DNA of 64,000 bases from Adiantum capillus-veneris (GCA_014529385.2 CM043953.1:85590342-85654341), one strand, 5' to 3'. Counted from the stretch's first letter, positions 34,344 to 46,471 are shown. Made by a program: numbers and translations. The notes: generated by a model not told the origin, from the letters alone.

Positions 34344-34922
34344 GAGATGGCCATTGATACAGTGGACCTGCAGCCACCCACCAATGATTGGGATGTGGTG
34401 ATGAAAAAGCTAACCGGGCTTAGGGCACAATCGGTGGCCACGGAAAGTGAGATATCTAATCTCAAAGCCAATGAAATCCTGATCAAATCTGAAGTAGACA
34501 CAATACAAAGACAAAGCCAAGGGCATATAGAGAAAGAAGCAGAGCTGCAAGCCACTCTGGCCAGAGCATGGCAAAGATGCCAGGAGATTGAAAGAGAAAA
34601 TCAGGCAGCAGCTCAAAGACTACAAGGAGTTGAAGACAAATACATAAAACTCAGCAAGGCATTGACAGATGTAGAGAGGGAAAGGGACAACCTAACCCTA
34701 CAACTTGTTGAAGAATCCAAGGAAGTGGAAACACTAATAAATACCAAGGAAAAGGTAGAGCTAGAGAATGAGGCGAGCCAGGATGAGGTCATCGAGCTTA
34801 AAGACCAGATGAAAGTCAAAGATCAAAGCATGCAACGCCTACGGGCATCTCCTACCAGAGTCATAACTACTAGCTCGACTCACACCACCGACTCACACCA
34901 CTTCAGAGACAGAGCTTTATGA
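34332..34922 (+). CDS. Coiled-coil ORF of element E
   Basis: 196-codon frame that is almost entirely heptad-like: LQATLARAWQRCQEIEREN, LSKALTDVERERDNLTLQL, EKVELENEASQDEVIELKD. A Ser/Thr-rich tail follows. No enzyme motif is seen. The composition is typical of the assembly or dimerisation region of structural proteins. It is probably part of the same original protein as 32660-34331 and the remnant at 34923-36170. Confidence 0.55.
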   Translation: MELKEMAIDTVDLQPPTNDWDVVMKKLTGLRAQSVATESEISNLKANEILIKSEVDTIQRQSQGHIEKEAELQATLARAWQRCQEIERENQAAAQRLQGVEDKYIKLSKALTDVERERDNLTLQLVEESKEVETLINTKEKVELENEASQDEVIELKDQMKVKDQSMQRLRASPTRVITTSSTHTTDSHHFRDRAL

Positions 34923-36180
34923 TGAACAAATGAAAGAGCTCCAAAAGAAGTTAACCTTAGAGAAAAAGCAGAAGCTGATGATGGCCGAGGGCTCAGTGGT
35001 TATGCAAAACCGCATGGAAGAAGAAAGCACATCAAGAGAAAGCTCGAGGAGGCCGAAAAGATAAATGCCGATTTGAAGCACCTCCTTGTGAATACGGGAG
35101 AGCAAGTGGAAGTGGAGAAGAAAACATTTCAGAAGTAGATAGAACAGCTGAAAGGCCAGCAGCAAACAGAAGAGCAGTTTAGCACTAGGCGAGCAGCCAT
35201 GGAAGGAGTAGACTTAGAGAATGTGGCAGATCCAGTGGACACCACCATGCAAGAGGAAATACTTGTAAGACCCTCTCAAGAGCCACAAGATCTGACACAA
35301 GAAGAAGAATAGAAGCTGCAAAAGGAAATGGAAGCAACAGTCAAAGACACAGCAAAAGAAGCCTTGGAATGGGAGCCGAGGGTCATTAAATCAATGACTA
35401 TTCAGATGATAGATGGGAGCAACCTTCGGCGTGAATGGCTATAGCCCTCTCTCCCATATCCTGTGCTAAAATATGAAGCTGCCACAATCAACAAGCAGAT
35501 CAGAGAGGAGCCAACAGTGCCAATGTACAAAGCAGACATCTCCAAGAGTGAAGGGGTAAAGTTGATAGTTGACTCTGAGCCCAGGTGGAGAAAGGCATGG
35601 CTGACAAAGTATCCATAGTATCTAATCCATCTGGTAGAGGCACCTAGAGTCATCAGAGATAACCTCAGTTTTTGCCCTCTACCAAGGATACGGACGTGGA
35701 AGGTCCATGAGCTATTGTAAAGAAGCCAACCTACTTGGCTAAATTACTTGAAGCTGCCAGGGTCGAAGGCAGGCGAGAGAATAAGTGTTCAATACATGGT
35801 GAAAACCCTGACGGGCGCCATCAAATTGTTCACTGGCTCGCCTAACCTATCTTGCATCATGATGCAAAAGATATGTAAAACACTTTTGGCAGTTTTTGAG
35901 ACATTCAAACCAGGCCAGGCGCGATAGACAGTATCTTCTTCTTTCAAGATACATACAAATGCGCATAGAATCTGTCTGGTCATCCCACGAGGTGATACGT
36001 GCATTGTATCAAAGGATTATGTTTTTGCCATCCTATCACCTCCAAGCCTTTCAAGAAGCTTTCTACACCGACTTCTTCACAATCAGCACAGATATATTCG
36101 GCCCGACGCTATTGGCTCCACATGCAAGATATGAATCACTGCTCAAGATGAGAGAAAGCCTACGATGAAGAAGCGTCTCA
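34923..36180 (+). pseudogene. C-terminal remnant of element E protein
   Basis: Several interrupted frames read in one direction. Charged coiled sequence runs to about 35330, then a globular-looking part (EWEPRVIKSMTIQMIDGSN, YEAATINKQIREEPTVPMYKA, PTWLNYLKLPGSKAGERISVQ) with in-frame TAG codons. I do not recognise the domain. The region ends beside the polypurine tract, so E appears to carry one long structural ORF and no pol. Confidence 0.4.
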
Positions 36181-36185
36181 ACAGC

Positions 36186-36220
36186 CATGTCGAGGATGAC
36201 ATGAACAAGGAGCGGGGCAG
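36186..36220 (+). other. Hairpin and polypurine tract of element E
   Basis: CATGTC-GAGGAT-GACATG (36186-36203), then AAGGAGCGGGGCAG directly before TGTTAG of the LTR. It has the same arrangement as in C. Confidence 0.7.
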
Positions 36221-37638
36221 TGTTAGAAGCTGGACATACCCTACGAAAAATGACTGCTCGGTGGATTATTATTTTTTGTAATTAATCATTTATTAAGGAA
36301 ACCCGACATTTCACCTTTGTAAATATTGGGGCTTACAGAAGTTCCGGATTGTATCCCAGTTTTGACATTTACATTGATTAGATGGTTAAATTGGAACATT
36401 AGGGTTTGAGAATTGTAAGGTATTTATACCACTTTTTGACCTTAATCAAAAAACCTTTTGTCATTTTGAAAAAGTTTTGAAGTTTGTGAGTGAGCGTACT
36501 GTGTACGAGAGAGAGTGAGAGCTTCATCTTGATGCTACGCACGCATCGGTGGTCAAAATCCAGTGCAAAGAAGTGTAGCGTGTTGCCCCCGACGAGAGCT
36601 ACGCGCCAATACCTACATTGTGTGCGTACGGTCTGGTTTTGCGAGCTCCATCTGGTGATTCGGTGAGCATACGTTATCCGTTTTTCGCATTTCAGCATAT
36701 CCTCGCATTTGCATTGAGAAGAGCTTCACATTAGGCACTTTAAATTTCGGAAACAACGACCTGCAAATTTCTGCCAGACATCCTACGTGATTTTGCACCA
36801 GGTGTTTTGGGTTGGGATTTTGGTTCATAGACCTTAGGGAGAGCGGCCTATTGGTGTTAGTAGGGTCTCCTTCAAGTTATGTGGCATTTCGAGATTGTTT
36901 GATGGGTATTCGGCTCTAGAAATCATTGTAGGAAGTTTCCTCTTATGCACTCCTGAAGGCTGTAGCTTAGACATTGGGTAGAGACCTCTATAGGAATTAG
37001 TTAGGAGTCGGTTGAGTGTAGGTTGACACCCTATGCTTGCTTCCACGCGCCTGCAGGTCGAGCTTTGTCCTCAGCTGACAAATCTTGTTAGGTGAGTTCT
37101 CGTTGTGCTGACGTCCGTCGCGGCGTATCCGTCCAACAACTGTTAATCAGAATCTATTTCCGAATAGCACATTGCATTCATTGCATTCCTTGTCTCTTGC
37201 TCTACAATCTATGTGTAATCATTTTCAATTCTATTGTGGTTTGCGACACGTTTTCTGTGAGCTAAATGCATTGATTTGGAGGTTAAAATGGTTGTTTTTT
37301 GATGTTTTGACCATGGATAAGTGTTTCTATGCTCAAGGAGGACCTTTTCGAGTATGGTTTTTTGCACATTTTTTGTGATGGATCGTGATTTATGTAGAAT
37401 TAATCCCGTAAGTGTTGTGATACCTTTCCTTAAGTTTCATTGCATACCGAATTCATTTGGATGCTGAAAAGGCGTGATGACCTAGAGCCCTCCGAGTAGC
37501 CCTTTGAGTTCACTTTGGTGAGATTGACACTCTCATTAAGTCTCCGTGCACCAGCCCGAGTCGCTTCCTTGCATATTAGCATAATGTTAGTACAAAAGAG
37601 CTATGCTATAGTCGTCCATTCGCGGCGACCCGGCAACA
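36221..37638 (+). repeat. LTR shared by elements E (3') and F (5')
   Basis: 1418 bp, TGTTAGAAGCTGG...CGGCAACA. Upstream is E's polypurine tract; downstream is a tRNA-Asp-type PBS. It therefore serves as the 3' LTR of the left element and the 5' LTR of the right one. GTATTTATACC near 36419 may be the TATA region, with a GA-rich run at about 36510-36525. It carries the half-palindrome AGACATCCTACGTG at 36777-36790. Bases 36990-37135 match B's LTR inverted. Confidence 0.82.
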
Positions 37639-37656
37639 TTGGCGCCGCCGCCGAGG
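37639..37656 (+). other. Primer binding site of element F (tRNA-Asp type)
   Basis: TTGGCGCCGCCGCCGAGG directly after the LTR. It is similar to the PBS of C, with two further differences from the plant tRNA-Asp complement. Confidence 0.8.
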
Positions 37657-39939
37657 AAGCCGATCCTTAGGTGGTGAGTGACTTAATGTACAAAAAAATC
37701 TCTCTTCAAAGCTTTTGAAACCCATTCCGCTTACACATAGACAGTGAAGCAGCTAGACGTAGTTTTAGTGCTTGGTAGAGACTGGAGTCCGAGACTAGCC
37801 AGTGCTACTCCTTTAGAGCAAAGAAAGTTGTGAGTGAAGTACAAGATAGTATTTTGTTCTTTGATTTTCACATGCTTGGAAAGGGGCTATTCCACCACAC
37901 AGTTTGTTGTTATTTTTGTATTGTTAAGCTCACTTACTTCGCAGATTCATTTCAATTTATAGGAGTAGGTTAGGAAACAAATTACACCACCATTTGGGGC
38001 CAAAAGGATTGAGGAACAAACTGTCACAAACCTTATTTTGGTGTTGAAGACCATAACTTTGAAAAGTTGAAGAGGTGATGGTCAAAGCCTCAAAACTGGA
38101 CCAAACCCAGCGAAACCTTCAAAAAGGGAGATAAAAACACTTGTTGAACAAGACTATGCAGAAAATTTCCAAATACAAAGTCCAACATGGATCGCGGTCC
38201 ATGTACCTTTTTGGCAAAATGTGATAAAACTATTTCCTTTGGAACAGGCTCTCAAGCATCAGAACCTTGAGTTTGGTCAGAAATAGAGTGCTAGAATATC
38301 ACAAGAATCAAAAGATTCAGTGAGCAGAGAAAAACCTTGTAAATTTGAAAAACAGGGAAAAACTGAACTTTTACTTGTCCAAATTCAAAAAGGGATGAGA
38401 ATTGGGATTAACTAGAAGCAGGGAACCAACTAAACCAAATTTCATGTCCAAATGTTTCTCAACCTGGATCACGATCCATGTTCTAGGTAGACATCTGACA
38501 GTAAGATTTGACCAATGTACTCCTGATTACTAGTTGAACAACTTTTTCAAAAGGAGCCATAAACAAAAAGTGAAAAAATCTGATCAAAATACCAAAAAAG
38601 GAGTTTTTTGAAAAAAAACCCACAAAACAGACAAAAAATCTTGCTTTTCACTTGGAAAAAATTGATCAAATTTGGGGAATAGAATCACCATACCTTGTGT
38701 GACCAGCTCACAAATTATCAATTCAAAATCTTGCCAAACATGGATTGAGATCCATGTACCTTTTTGAAATTTTGAGCTGATAATGGGCTCGGCCGGGGGT
38801 TCACTATGTGTAAAACTATCATATCACGTGCGTTCAATAAATGTTTGTAAAACCCCTTATCTGTGAATTTTGTTAGGAACATAATATACCCTTTTCTTTT
38901 AAAATCTGTAAGTTTTTTTCAAATTTGAAAAAATAATACCCTTATATTTTTCAAAACCATATAGCCAGCGTCATAGGCCTAGGACTAGCTATGCGACAAG
39001 TTTAAGTGCATTTTGACACAAAGGAACATGGATCGTGATCCATGTTTCCTTGAAACATTTTGACACCAAACTAGCACCATAGCTAGAGGGAATCACAGAG
39101 AGTCTAGTGGTCCTTTGAGAGTTGAATTTGGATACAAAACACCATCCCACAAGCCCAGAACTAACAGAAGCTCAGGCAAAGTGATAGAATCAACTTAGCC
39201 TCCAATCCAGAGGTTCATTTATAAAAATCTTGATACCATAATACGTCTTAATCATGTTAAACTTGATGTTAGCAACAAAAGTTCATTTGGCTTCCCAACA
39301 TGGATCGCGATCCATGTACCTCTGAGTCAGAACAGAAATAGAAATTTACCACACAAAGAGCTAGTCCACAGTAACCTGGTGGTTCTTTCAAAATTGAAAT
39401 TGGACCTAAATTGTTGAGGTTGTGTAAGGAATTGTGTGCTACTGAAAAACCTAGATAAGTTTTGTCGATTAAAAGTAAGAACTAACCAGAACAACTGTAA
39501 GCTCACACCTATCAAGCAAATTCTTGACAGGTTGCAGGTACTAGAGAATACTACCCAGCAAGCAAGATCAAACAGGAGATTCAAAGTGTTTAATGAGGTA
39601 ACTCGGATTGGATTTTTTATTACCAATCCTTCATGAATTTGCGATCAGGAAGATTGCACCAGAATAGGAATCCCAGCATCTTTGATCAAGGGAGTAATCA
39701 CTCGACAAAAGAAAGTGTGAATCAGAGACCACTGCCACCTTTGGAACCCATTTGAGAGGAGAGTTTCTCTGACAATTCGTCTGAGAGACCATACAACCTC
39801 ATGATTGAAGATTCTAACAAGTCAAACCCTAAGGGAACAGCTTCAATGGGTGCAGGTCCTTGTTAGCCTGCATCAGATGTAAAATTGTTGTATTTGAAGT
39901 TTCATTTTGAAAATGTGCTTAAGGACAAAATCTATAAGG
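37657..39939 (+). promoter_or_regulatory. Leader of element F with a different palindrome array
   Basis: Five copies of a palindrome built on ACATGGATCG plus its reverse complement lie at 38185-38204, 38462-38481, 38738-38757, 39026-39045 and 39298-39317. The last is perfect and the others have one to three changes. Spacing is 277, 276, 288 and 272 bp. Several copies continue with ACCTTTTTG. The sequence is unrelated to the AGACATCC palindrome, but position, spacing and the central CG-rich core are alike. A MITE fragment sits at 38814-38967. The flanks 37657-38184 and 39318-39939 show no coding frame. Confidence 0.85.
38814..38967 (-). mobile_element. MITE fragment in the leader of F
   Basis: Inverted match to 63806-64000 at the window's right end. 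Shared stretches include ACCCCTTATCTGTGAATTTTG and TTTTTTTCAAATTTGAAAAA (20 bases each or shorter in the copies). One terminal region (ATCATATCACGTGCGTTCAA) is kept; the other end is truncated near 38967. Confidence 0.7.
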
Positions 39940-42055
39940 ATGGAATGGATTAAGTTGGAAAATAAGCCGAGCGAGTTCAGAGACCTTATAGATGTTGATT
40001 ATGACAGGGATCGATATTTTGAACGAGAGGGAATAATGTACCTAGTGGTTCATAACCCTTTTATTGTGGATAAATAGGGAATGACTGGCACCAAGGACAA
40101 GGTAGATAATGATCTGGCCAATGAACCACCCAAAATGGAGAAACAAAATAGGGTACTCAGGCGCACCAATGAGGCAGAGCGCCTTAACACAGACAACACG
40201 TAAGTGGGTCTTTATAAGTTCAATAATGGAAAACAAACACTCTATTACAGATGTGACGAGCCTCGCATCAAGGAATTGATGGACCAAAAAAACTTGTATG
40301 TTTACACGTACACGGAGGGGAGAAGTATTCAGGTGGTCATAATAGACAAGTATGGCCGAAAGTACTCTCCAATGGATCGTAAGTAATTAGAGAGATATAC
40401 ATTGGAGGACCAATCCACCGATACTACGTAAATTTGGAAAAGGTAAAAACCAAGAGTACTCACACCAGACCTGAGACTGTACCCTCTAAGACCCTTGAGA
40501 ATGAGCGTGGAGGATTCTTATGATTCATGAACATGAACGAGCTCCAAAAATAGGACCTTTAGGATTGACGGCGTCTAGGGCTTCAATGAACACACATAGG
40601 GACATTACTATTTCTGACATCACTTACACCACTAGAATCCCTCCAACTATTACACGGGATCGACTTGACAAACGTATAGCGGATAGGATACCATTGGTAG
40701 TACTAAGAGGAGATTAGGAACCTAGAGAAGCCACACCAGGCGGACTAGGTGTTGTTAGAATGGTTGCAGAGGCCAGACGTATGTGACCATCTCAGGTGGA
40801 AAAATGTTTATCCAAAAATTATAATAGATCTGGATATCCGTATGCCCATGTTTCAATCTTCTAACAAGTGTTGAGAGTGGAGCATGTAACTCATTTCCAC
40901 ACTCAATATGAAGGTTTGGGGTTGACATTCTAAGGTATTGTCTTGACTTGGTTCCAACCATTAAACATCTTGGAATTCCCAAGTATTGAGCAACTTCTCC
41001 TTGAATTGGCCGAGGAATTCTCAAAGAGGGGGATCAATCATAACACTGTCTCCCAGATCTATGCATTTAGGAAAAAGGAGAAAGAGAAAGTGAAGGAAGC
41101 ATCACTTTGCTTCAAGCAGTACATAGAAAGATTCCCTGCTCAAGAACTACCTCAGGATGAAAGACTATCACTCCTTTTCATAGAAGGATTGTGAAATGAC
41201 ACGCTCAAAAAGGACTTGCGCTTGAAGGCATGTGTAACTTTTGAGCAAGTCACAAAAGAGGTGTTGTATCTGGTAGATAATTGCAAGGCATATGGGGAGG
41301 TGACTGAACACATAGATCAGGGGACAAGTAGCACCTCTTCAGCCACTAGTGAGTCCACGACAAAATTGGGAGGGCAAAACCCAAGTGTGTCGGACGTTGA
41401 TTAAATGATCATTGAAGTGATCAGGAGGATAAACCAAGGAAACGAGACGAACCCAAACACACGACCACCGCCCACCCAAAAATGTGACACTTGTGGAGGA
41501 GATCACCCAACCGAGTGTTGCAACCTCCAACAAAGGCCAGGAGTAAATGCATAGCGAATACTGAAGTGGTGTGCTATCGAAAAAAAATGGACAGACCATG
41601 AAACTCACATACGTTTCTATAATCGGAACTATGTTAGAGAGAGATAAAATGGACCACATGGAGGACAACAATTTCTGCCACCTCCAAGATACCAAGTAGG
41701 ACCAAATAACTTAATCTTGGGGCACAAAAAATCTCAACCTGTTGAGGCGGGGTCCGGGGCGGGCAACAAGAGAGGCGACCTCTAAACACCCCTCAAGGCT
41801 CCCGTGCTGCTCAATTGGGGCTGGGGCAACCACAAGCACAACACAACAACAAACCCACAGCCAAACCCAAACAAGATAGGGGCACCACCTAGTTATGGTA
41901 TGCGAACTAGGACGCAAGAGAGATTTTGGCACAACCAAGAAGATGCACCACACAACACACACAAACAACCTCACACCAAGACACACACAAACTGGACCAG
42001 AGACAACTAGAGCAAAGGGAAGAGAGAGAGAAAAGGATCTTGCGTAATACCTTAT
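39940..42055 (+). pseudogene. gag of element F, first part
   Basis: ATG at 39940 (MEWIKLENKPSEFRDL). The shared small domain is at 40204-40386 (GLYKFNNGKQTLYYRC, LYVYTYTEGRS, VVIIDKYGRKYS). The gag core lies at 40943-41400 (LLLELAEEFSKRGINHNTVSQIY, LSLLFIEGL, VLYLVDNCKAYGE). The zinc knuckle CDTCGGDHPTECC (41489-41527) has spacing C-x2-C-x3-H-x4-C rather than x4, and KWCAIEKKWTDH follows as in C. Stops at 40078, 40711 and 41192 and frame changes mark it as dead. It is interrupted at 42055 and resumes at 44298. Confidence 0.8.
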
Positions 42056-44293
42056 TTGTGACTTGCAAATGGAGATGGTTCGTTATGATGCTATCGTAGA
42101 ATTTGTATAAACTCACTGAATGCTTAGTGATTGCTAAAACATTGCCAAAACACACACACACTGTCTTAGGGTGTGGGAGACCTCTCACCACAATACCCTC
42201 TTACAATGGACACAAAACTGGCAATGAAAAACACACTAAAACACTTTCTAAAATCAAGATCAACCGATAAAAAACTCAAATACACAAGTCACCTTGAATT
42301 CACCAAACCGTATTGCACAAATGGAAGGACGAAGATTTGAACGTCGAATCACGTCTTTGATGCACCAAACCTCAATTTATTGATGATTAAGGAGCATATA
42401 CAATAGTGGTTTTGAGATTTGTGGAACTCACGCTCTCTCACTTGCAATGTGTAGCTTGAAGGCTTCTCTCACACCAAGAGTGAAGCTCACAAGTGGTTGT
42501 TACACCTAAGTCTCTCCTCACGCATAGAGTGTTGGGGTGCTATGTGAGATGTTGGAGGTTGTTTTACAAGAAGGAAAGGGGCCTATTTATAGGTTGGAGA
42601 CCCCTCATTAAGATTATTGGAAATCCTAATTTACAAGCTAACAAATCAGGATTATGATTTTTTTGAATATCAAAACCTTGCGGGCCTTCTTTGTCTGCTT
42701 GAGTCATGGGTGTGGGCTCAAAAGAGAGCATTATTGATGGTAGATAAGGTGAAAGTAAGTAAAGAGAGAGAGAGTTACTATACACATGTCTTGAGGCGAG
42801 GTGTCTTTTATGGTTAGGTCAATGGCTATTTTGTGTTAGTATGTTAGTGGTTAGTAATCACTAGAAAGTTAATGTTACATTTACAATGGGTAGAATGAGG
42901 TGGATGGTTGAATGAAGTGAGCAAATCCTTGTGATGGTGAAGCTTGAAGATGTTTTGGACTTACTTGTGTAGGTTCTCAAAATGACTATCGATCTTCTTC
43001 TTCGTCTTCTCTTCTTTACGCCACCGCTGCCAAGGTTGATTATCGGGATGAAAATGGTAATTTCGTTGATGAGATCTCTTGATTTGCAGAGGTTAATCAT
43101 GGTACACATGCTGAATTTATGTATATATATAAGGGTTAAGATGGTGTATGTATGTAGAGGTTCATAAAAGAACTATAGGGATGAGAGAGAAGGGTAATGG
43201 TGAAGAGGGTGGGAGAAGCCATGGAAATTGCAAGTTTGAGTGAGGGAAGGAGAGAGAGGGATGTGTAAGAGTGAGTAGGTGTGTGGAAGGGTGAGAGAAG
43301 ACTAAAAGCTACTTGTGAGAAAAGTGGGCAGACTGGGGTCCACTCACAAAATCATAGCTCACCGCTGGTAGCTCTAAAAATCATGAAAAAGTTTGAGGTG
43401 ATTATTCAGAGCGTGGGCTACATTTTCTCTTTTGACTACCGCTCCAAATTCGGAGTGGAGATAGGTGCAAAAATTCTCACCAAAAAGCCTGTTTTTTATG
43501 CCTGCAAAAGTCTTTTAGTGGCCCCCTCCTTTGTTGAATTTGTACAATGCATCCAAGAGTGAGCCCCTCCTTTGTCATATTATAATACAAAGCATCCATG
43601 TTTCCCTTGACCCATGCATGGAGGAGGATTATTGGTGAATAAAGAAATATATACATGGTGGGACTAGTGTATGGACTATTCATGGACTTTAGCTCAATGA
43701 GCACATGGTGTTAGAATAATGAGTAAAAATAATAATAAAAATATGGAGGAGTTATGGATATGGAAAGATATTGGAATCATATGATATGGTCCCTCCTTGA
43801 ATTATTTTGGGTGAAAGAGGAAAAGGTATGCAAGTAAATAATATAATAAAAGTAACCAATGAGTAGAAATCAATTTTTTGTTTTCACGAGGGTGAAGGTG
43901 AGAATGTGGGAGTGATTTGTATAAAGGAAAAATATGAGGTTAGAGTATGTACATATTGGCAAAAAATATAATTATGGTGTAAGAGGATGAAAGAAGGTGT
44001 ACATAGGTTTAATAAAACACACACCTAAGTAGAAATATTTAAATAAAATACCAAAATAATTATAAAAAATCCCTATATTTAGGCCATATATACAATGAAG
44101 TATTTACACACAAAGAGGCCATAATATACTTTTATTTTTTTGGCTCAACTAGCCCAGTGACTAGCTAGCTGAGGGTTTTTAAGAAGATATGGGAAAAGCC
44201 CCCTAACTCACACACGCCTATGTACAGTGAAATGGTAGGGATAGCCATAGCGTTTGGGTGAATTTGGTAGGATGGAGTAACTTACTATGGCAA
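42056..44293 (-). mobile_element. 2.2-kb insertion in F, possible solo LTR
   Basis: AT-rich segment unlike its surroundings, flanked by TTAT (42052-42055 and 44294-44297). Its ends are TTGTGAC...GGCAA. Skipping it joins F's gag region in one frame apart from a stop (LA-stop-YLMESQKTAITVL). On the minus strand a TATAAATAGGCCCC box lies near 42590-42605, and an AATAAA near 42375 sits downstream. That suggests a solo LTR in minus orientation. There is no internal coding sequence and no partner LTR in the window. Boundaries rest on a 4-bp duplication and are tentative. Confidence 0.5.
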
Positions 44294-44297
44294 TTAT

Positions 44298-46471
44298 GGA
44301 GAGCCAAAAAACGGCTATCACTGTGTTAGGACATCAACCTCCCTTACCCCAGGAGAATAGAGCTATGGTAAGGATTTCTCAACCCATAGAACCACCTTCT
44401 GATCAGAGTATGGTCCAAGTAGTCTCATATTGGGAAGATTTGGACAATACTTACGAGAGGGGATTTCATGGGAATGCATATGCTCGAAAGGGACACAATC
44501 CATAGATAATTCTTGAAGAGATGTCTGAGCCCTCATACATAGCACAACCTACTGAAAACCATTACTTCGTCGATGAGAATATGCTCATGTTCATGGAAAA
44601 TCAGGGCTACAAACCTAGGGGCTATCCTCCTAGAGCAAGACAACCGATGGGGGCTTCAGAAGCTTCTTCACCACCTGTAGGACCATGCTATGAATGTGGT
44701 GATGATCATTGGACAAGAGTTTGTCCAAAAAAAGGAGAAATGGTGAAACTTTTTGGATTCTATGACGGATGCACGACTGACCATCTCATTCCACACTGTC
44801 CCAAAAACCTTGACAACAATTTCAGCCTAATACTTATTTCTAGTCCTCACTAATTGAACCGCCTAGATCAGTAGCTATGAACTCTAACACTAGAATAGCT
44901 ATTTGAAGAGACCAGCTCCCATTCCATTTTGGCAACCACGGTGGCTAGAGCTGATTACTCTTAGACCAGTGAGATATGTCTCCTAGTTAGAATTCTTAGC
45001 TACAAACATGTTGCCCAGAGTCAGTCATAGTTGAAAATCGTCAACCCGGTTGCATGCTGATTCCACACAAGTTGACCCTATTCCAGAAGTGTGAGAAAGA
45101 GATTCTGATACTAAGAGGGACCCCGAGAGTACGACTAAGGAGAAGAGTAATGCTAAAGAGGCCAGAGACTCTGAACATTCTAGTCACTCAAGGAAGAGGA
45201 GGACTGAGCATGAGGAACACAAAACCAGGACTCAAGGTTCTCAGTCCACACACAAGATAGCTGAGGCCAAGGGTAGCAAAGGTAGTCATCATAGTACAAG
45301 CAAAAAGGCCAGGGTAGAGATTGAGACAGAAACTAAAAGGAAGGTCATGGGATGCCAACCCTCATCATTACTGAAAGTCATCAAAACGCAATCAGGCTAC
45401 CAAGACCAGAAGAACTAGAGATGATACAGACAAGCATGATTATACTTCTTCATTAAATATCTGTTTTTCATTGTTCAAATGTGGAAAAAAAGACGATCAT
45501 GAAGTCCACATTCAAGCCTTTGAGAAATATAATAAATCAAAGCATATTGATGAAGATGATTGGGGAGAATATTTTCCTCAAACATTAAAGGAAACCAAGA
45601 AGAAAAGAATCCATAAGGAGCGGGGGTCTAGCAGTAGCAGCTCTTCTACGGAGAATTCCAACTCCATTGAGACTTCTAGCAGTTCTGATAGTAGTTCAAA
45701 CAAAAAGAGAAACGAGAAGGCTAAGATTGGGTCTTAGTTTCAAAAAATCGACGAAATGGCAAGGCAGATTGCTGAAATCAGCTACACCAAACAACCAATT
45801 AGGAAGATGGAAACCTGGTGTTCTGAATGCAAATCTAGAGATCATGTTTCCAATGATGCCCACAATGCATGTAGTGCAAAGAGTATGCCTATCTATGGAA
45901 TAACTATGGCATTCGAATCCATTATTTCAAGAAGGGTAAGGTTTTATCTCTAGTTACATTTACAACTGCCGAATCAACTAAGTTAGAGATGAGTAGTGAA
46001 CCTAAAGAGGAAAATTCAGATACGAGTGGGACTGGTATTGGGTGTGGCAGAAACCAGTCATTCTTGAAACCAGTAAATGGACTTAGCAGAGAGAATTCAA
46101 GAAGGCTAAGGGCAAAGAGAAGGTAGTCGATGAATGGCAAGAGCAATGAGAATCAACAGCTAAGATCATAGAGGATCTAGCGAAGAAGCTACCAAAACAG
46201 CCAGAGAGTTTGGATGCTCATGTTATTCAAAAGATACCAGTCCACTCTTTTGAGAAAAGGTAGCAAGTCAGATCAGTCAGGATCTGAAATCTTTGAGACC
46301 ATGCTTACTGTAGTGCAAGGCTTCGTGGATAATCTAGGGCAGGTCAAATAAAATTTGACTGCAATGGAAAACACGGAACTCCGAAAACTGCAGTGTCCTT
46401 CTTACTGTCAGTCAAGGATCAATACAGACACCAAAACATAGAATTGGCAATGCAAAGATAGTTCTAATTCC
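44298..46471 (+). pseudogene. gag C-terminal / nucleocapsid region of element F
   Basis: Resumes with ESQKTAITVLGHQPPLPQEN. Frame 44521-44853 holds a clear zinc knuckle CYECGDDHWTRVC (C-x2-C-x3-H-x4-C) and a second, degenerate GCTTDHLIPHC motif, as in C and B. A charged, Ser-rich region follows (45471-45737), then another Cys/His cluster CSECKSRDHVSNDAHNAC (45817-45870). Frames are broken repeatedly. The region ends at the TTAA where the DNA transposon is inserted and continues at 47816. Confidence 0.7.

Noticed and set aside
41804-42010. Separate His/Asn/Thr-rich gene
   Set aside because: Lies in line with F's gag after the zinc knuckle; low-complexity gag tail is simpler.
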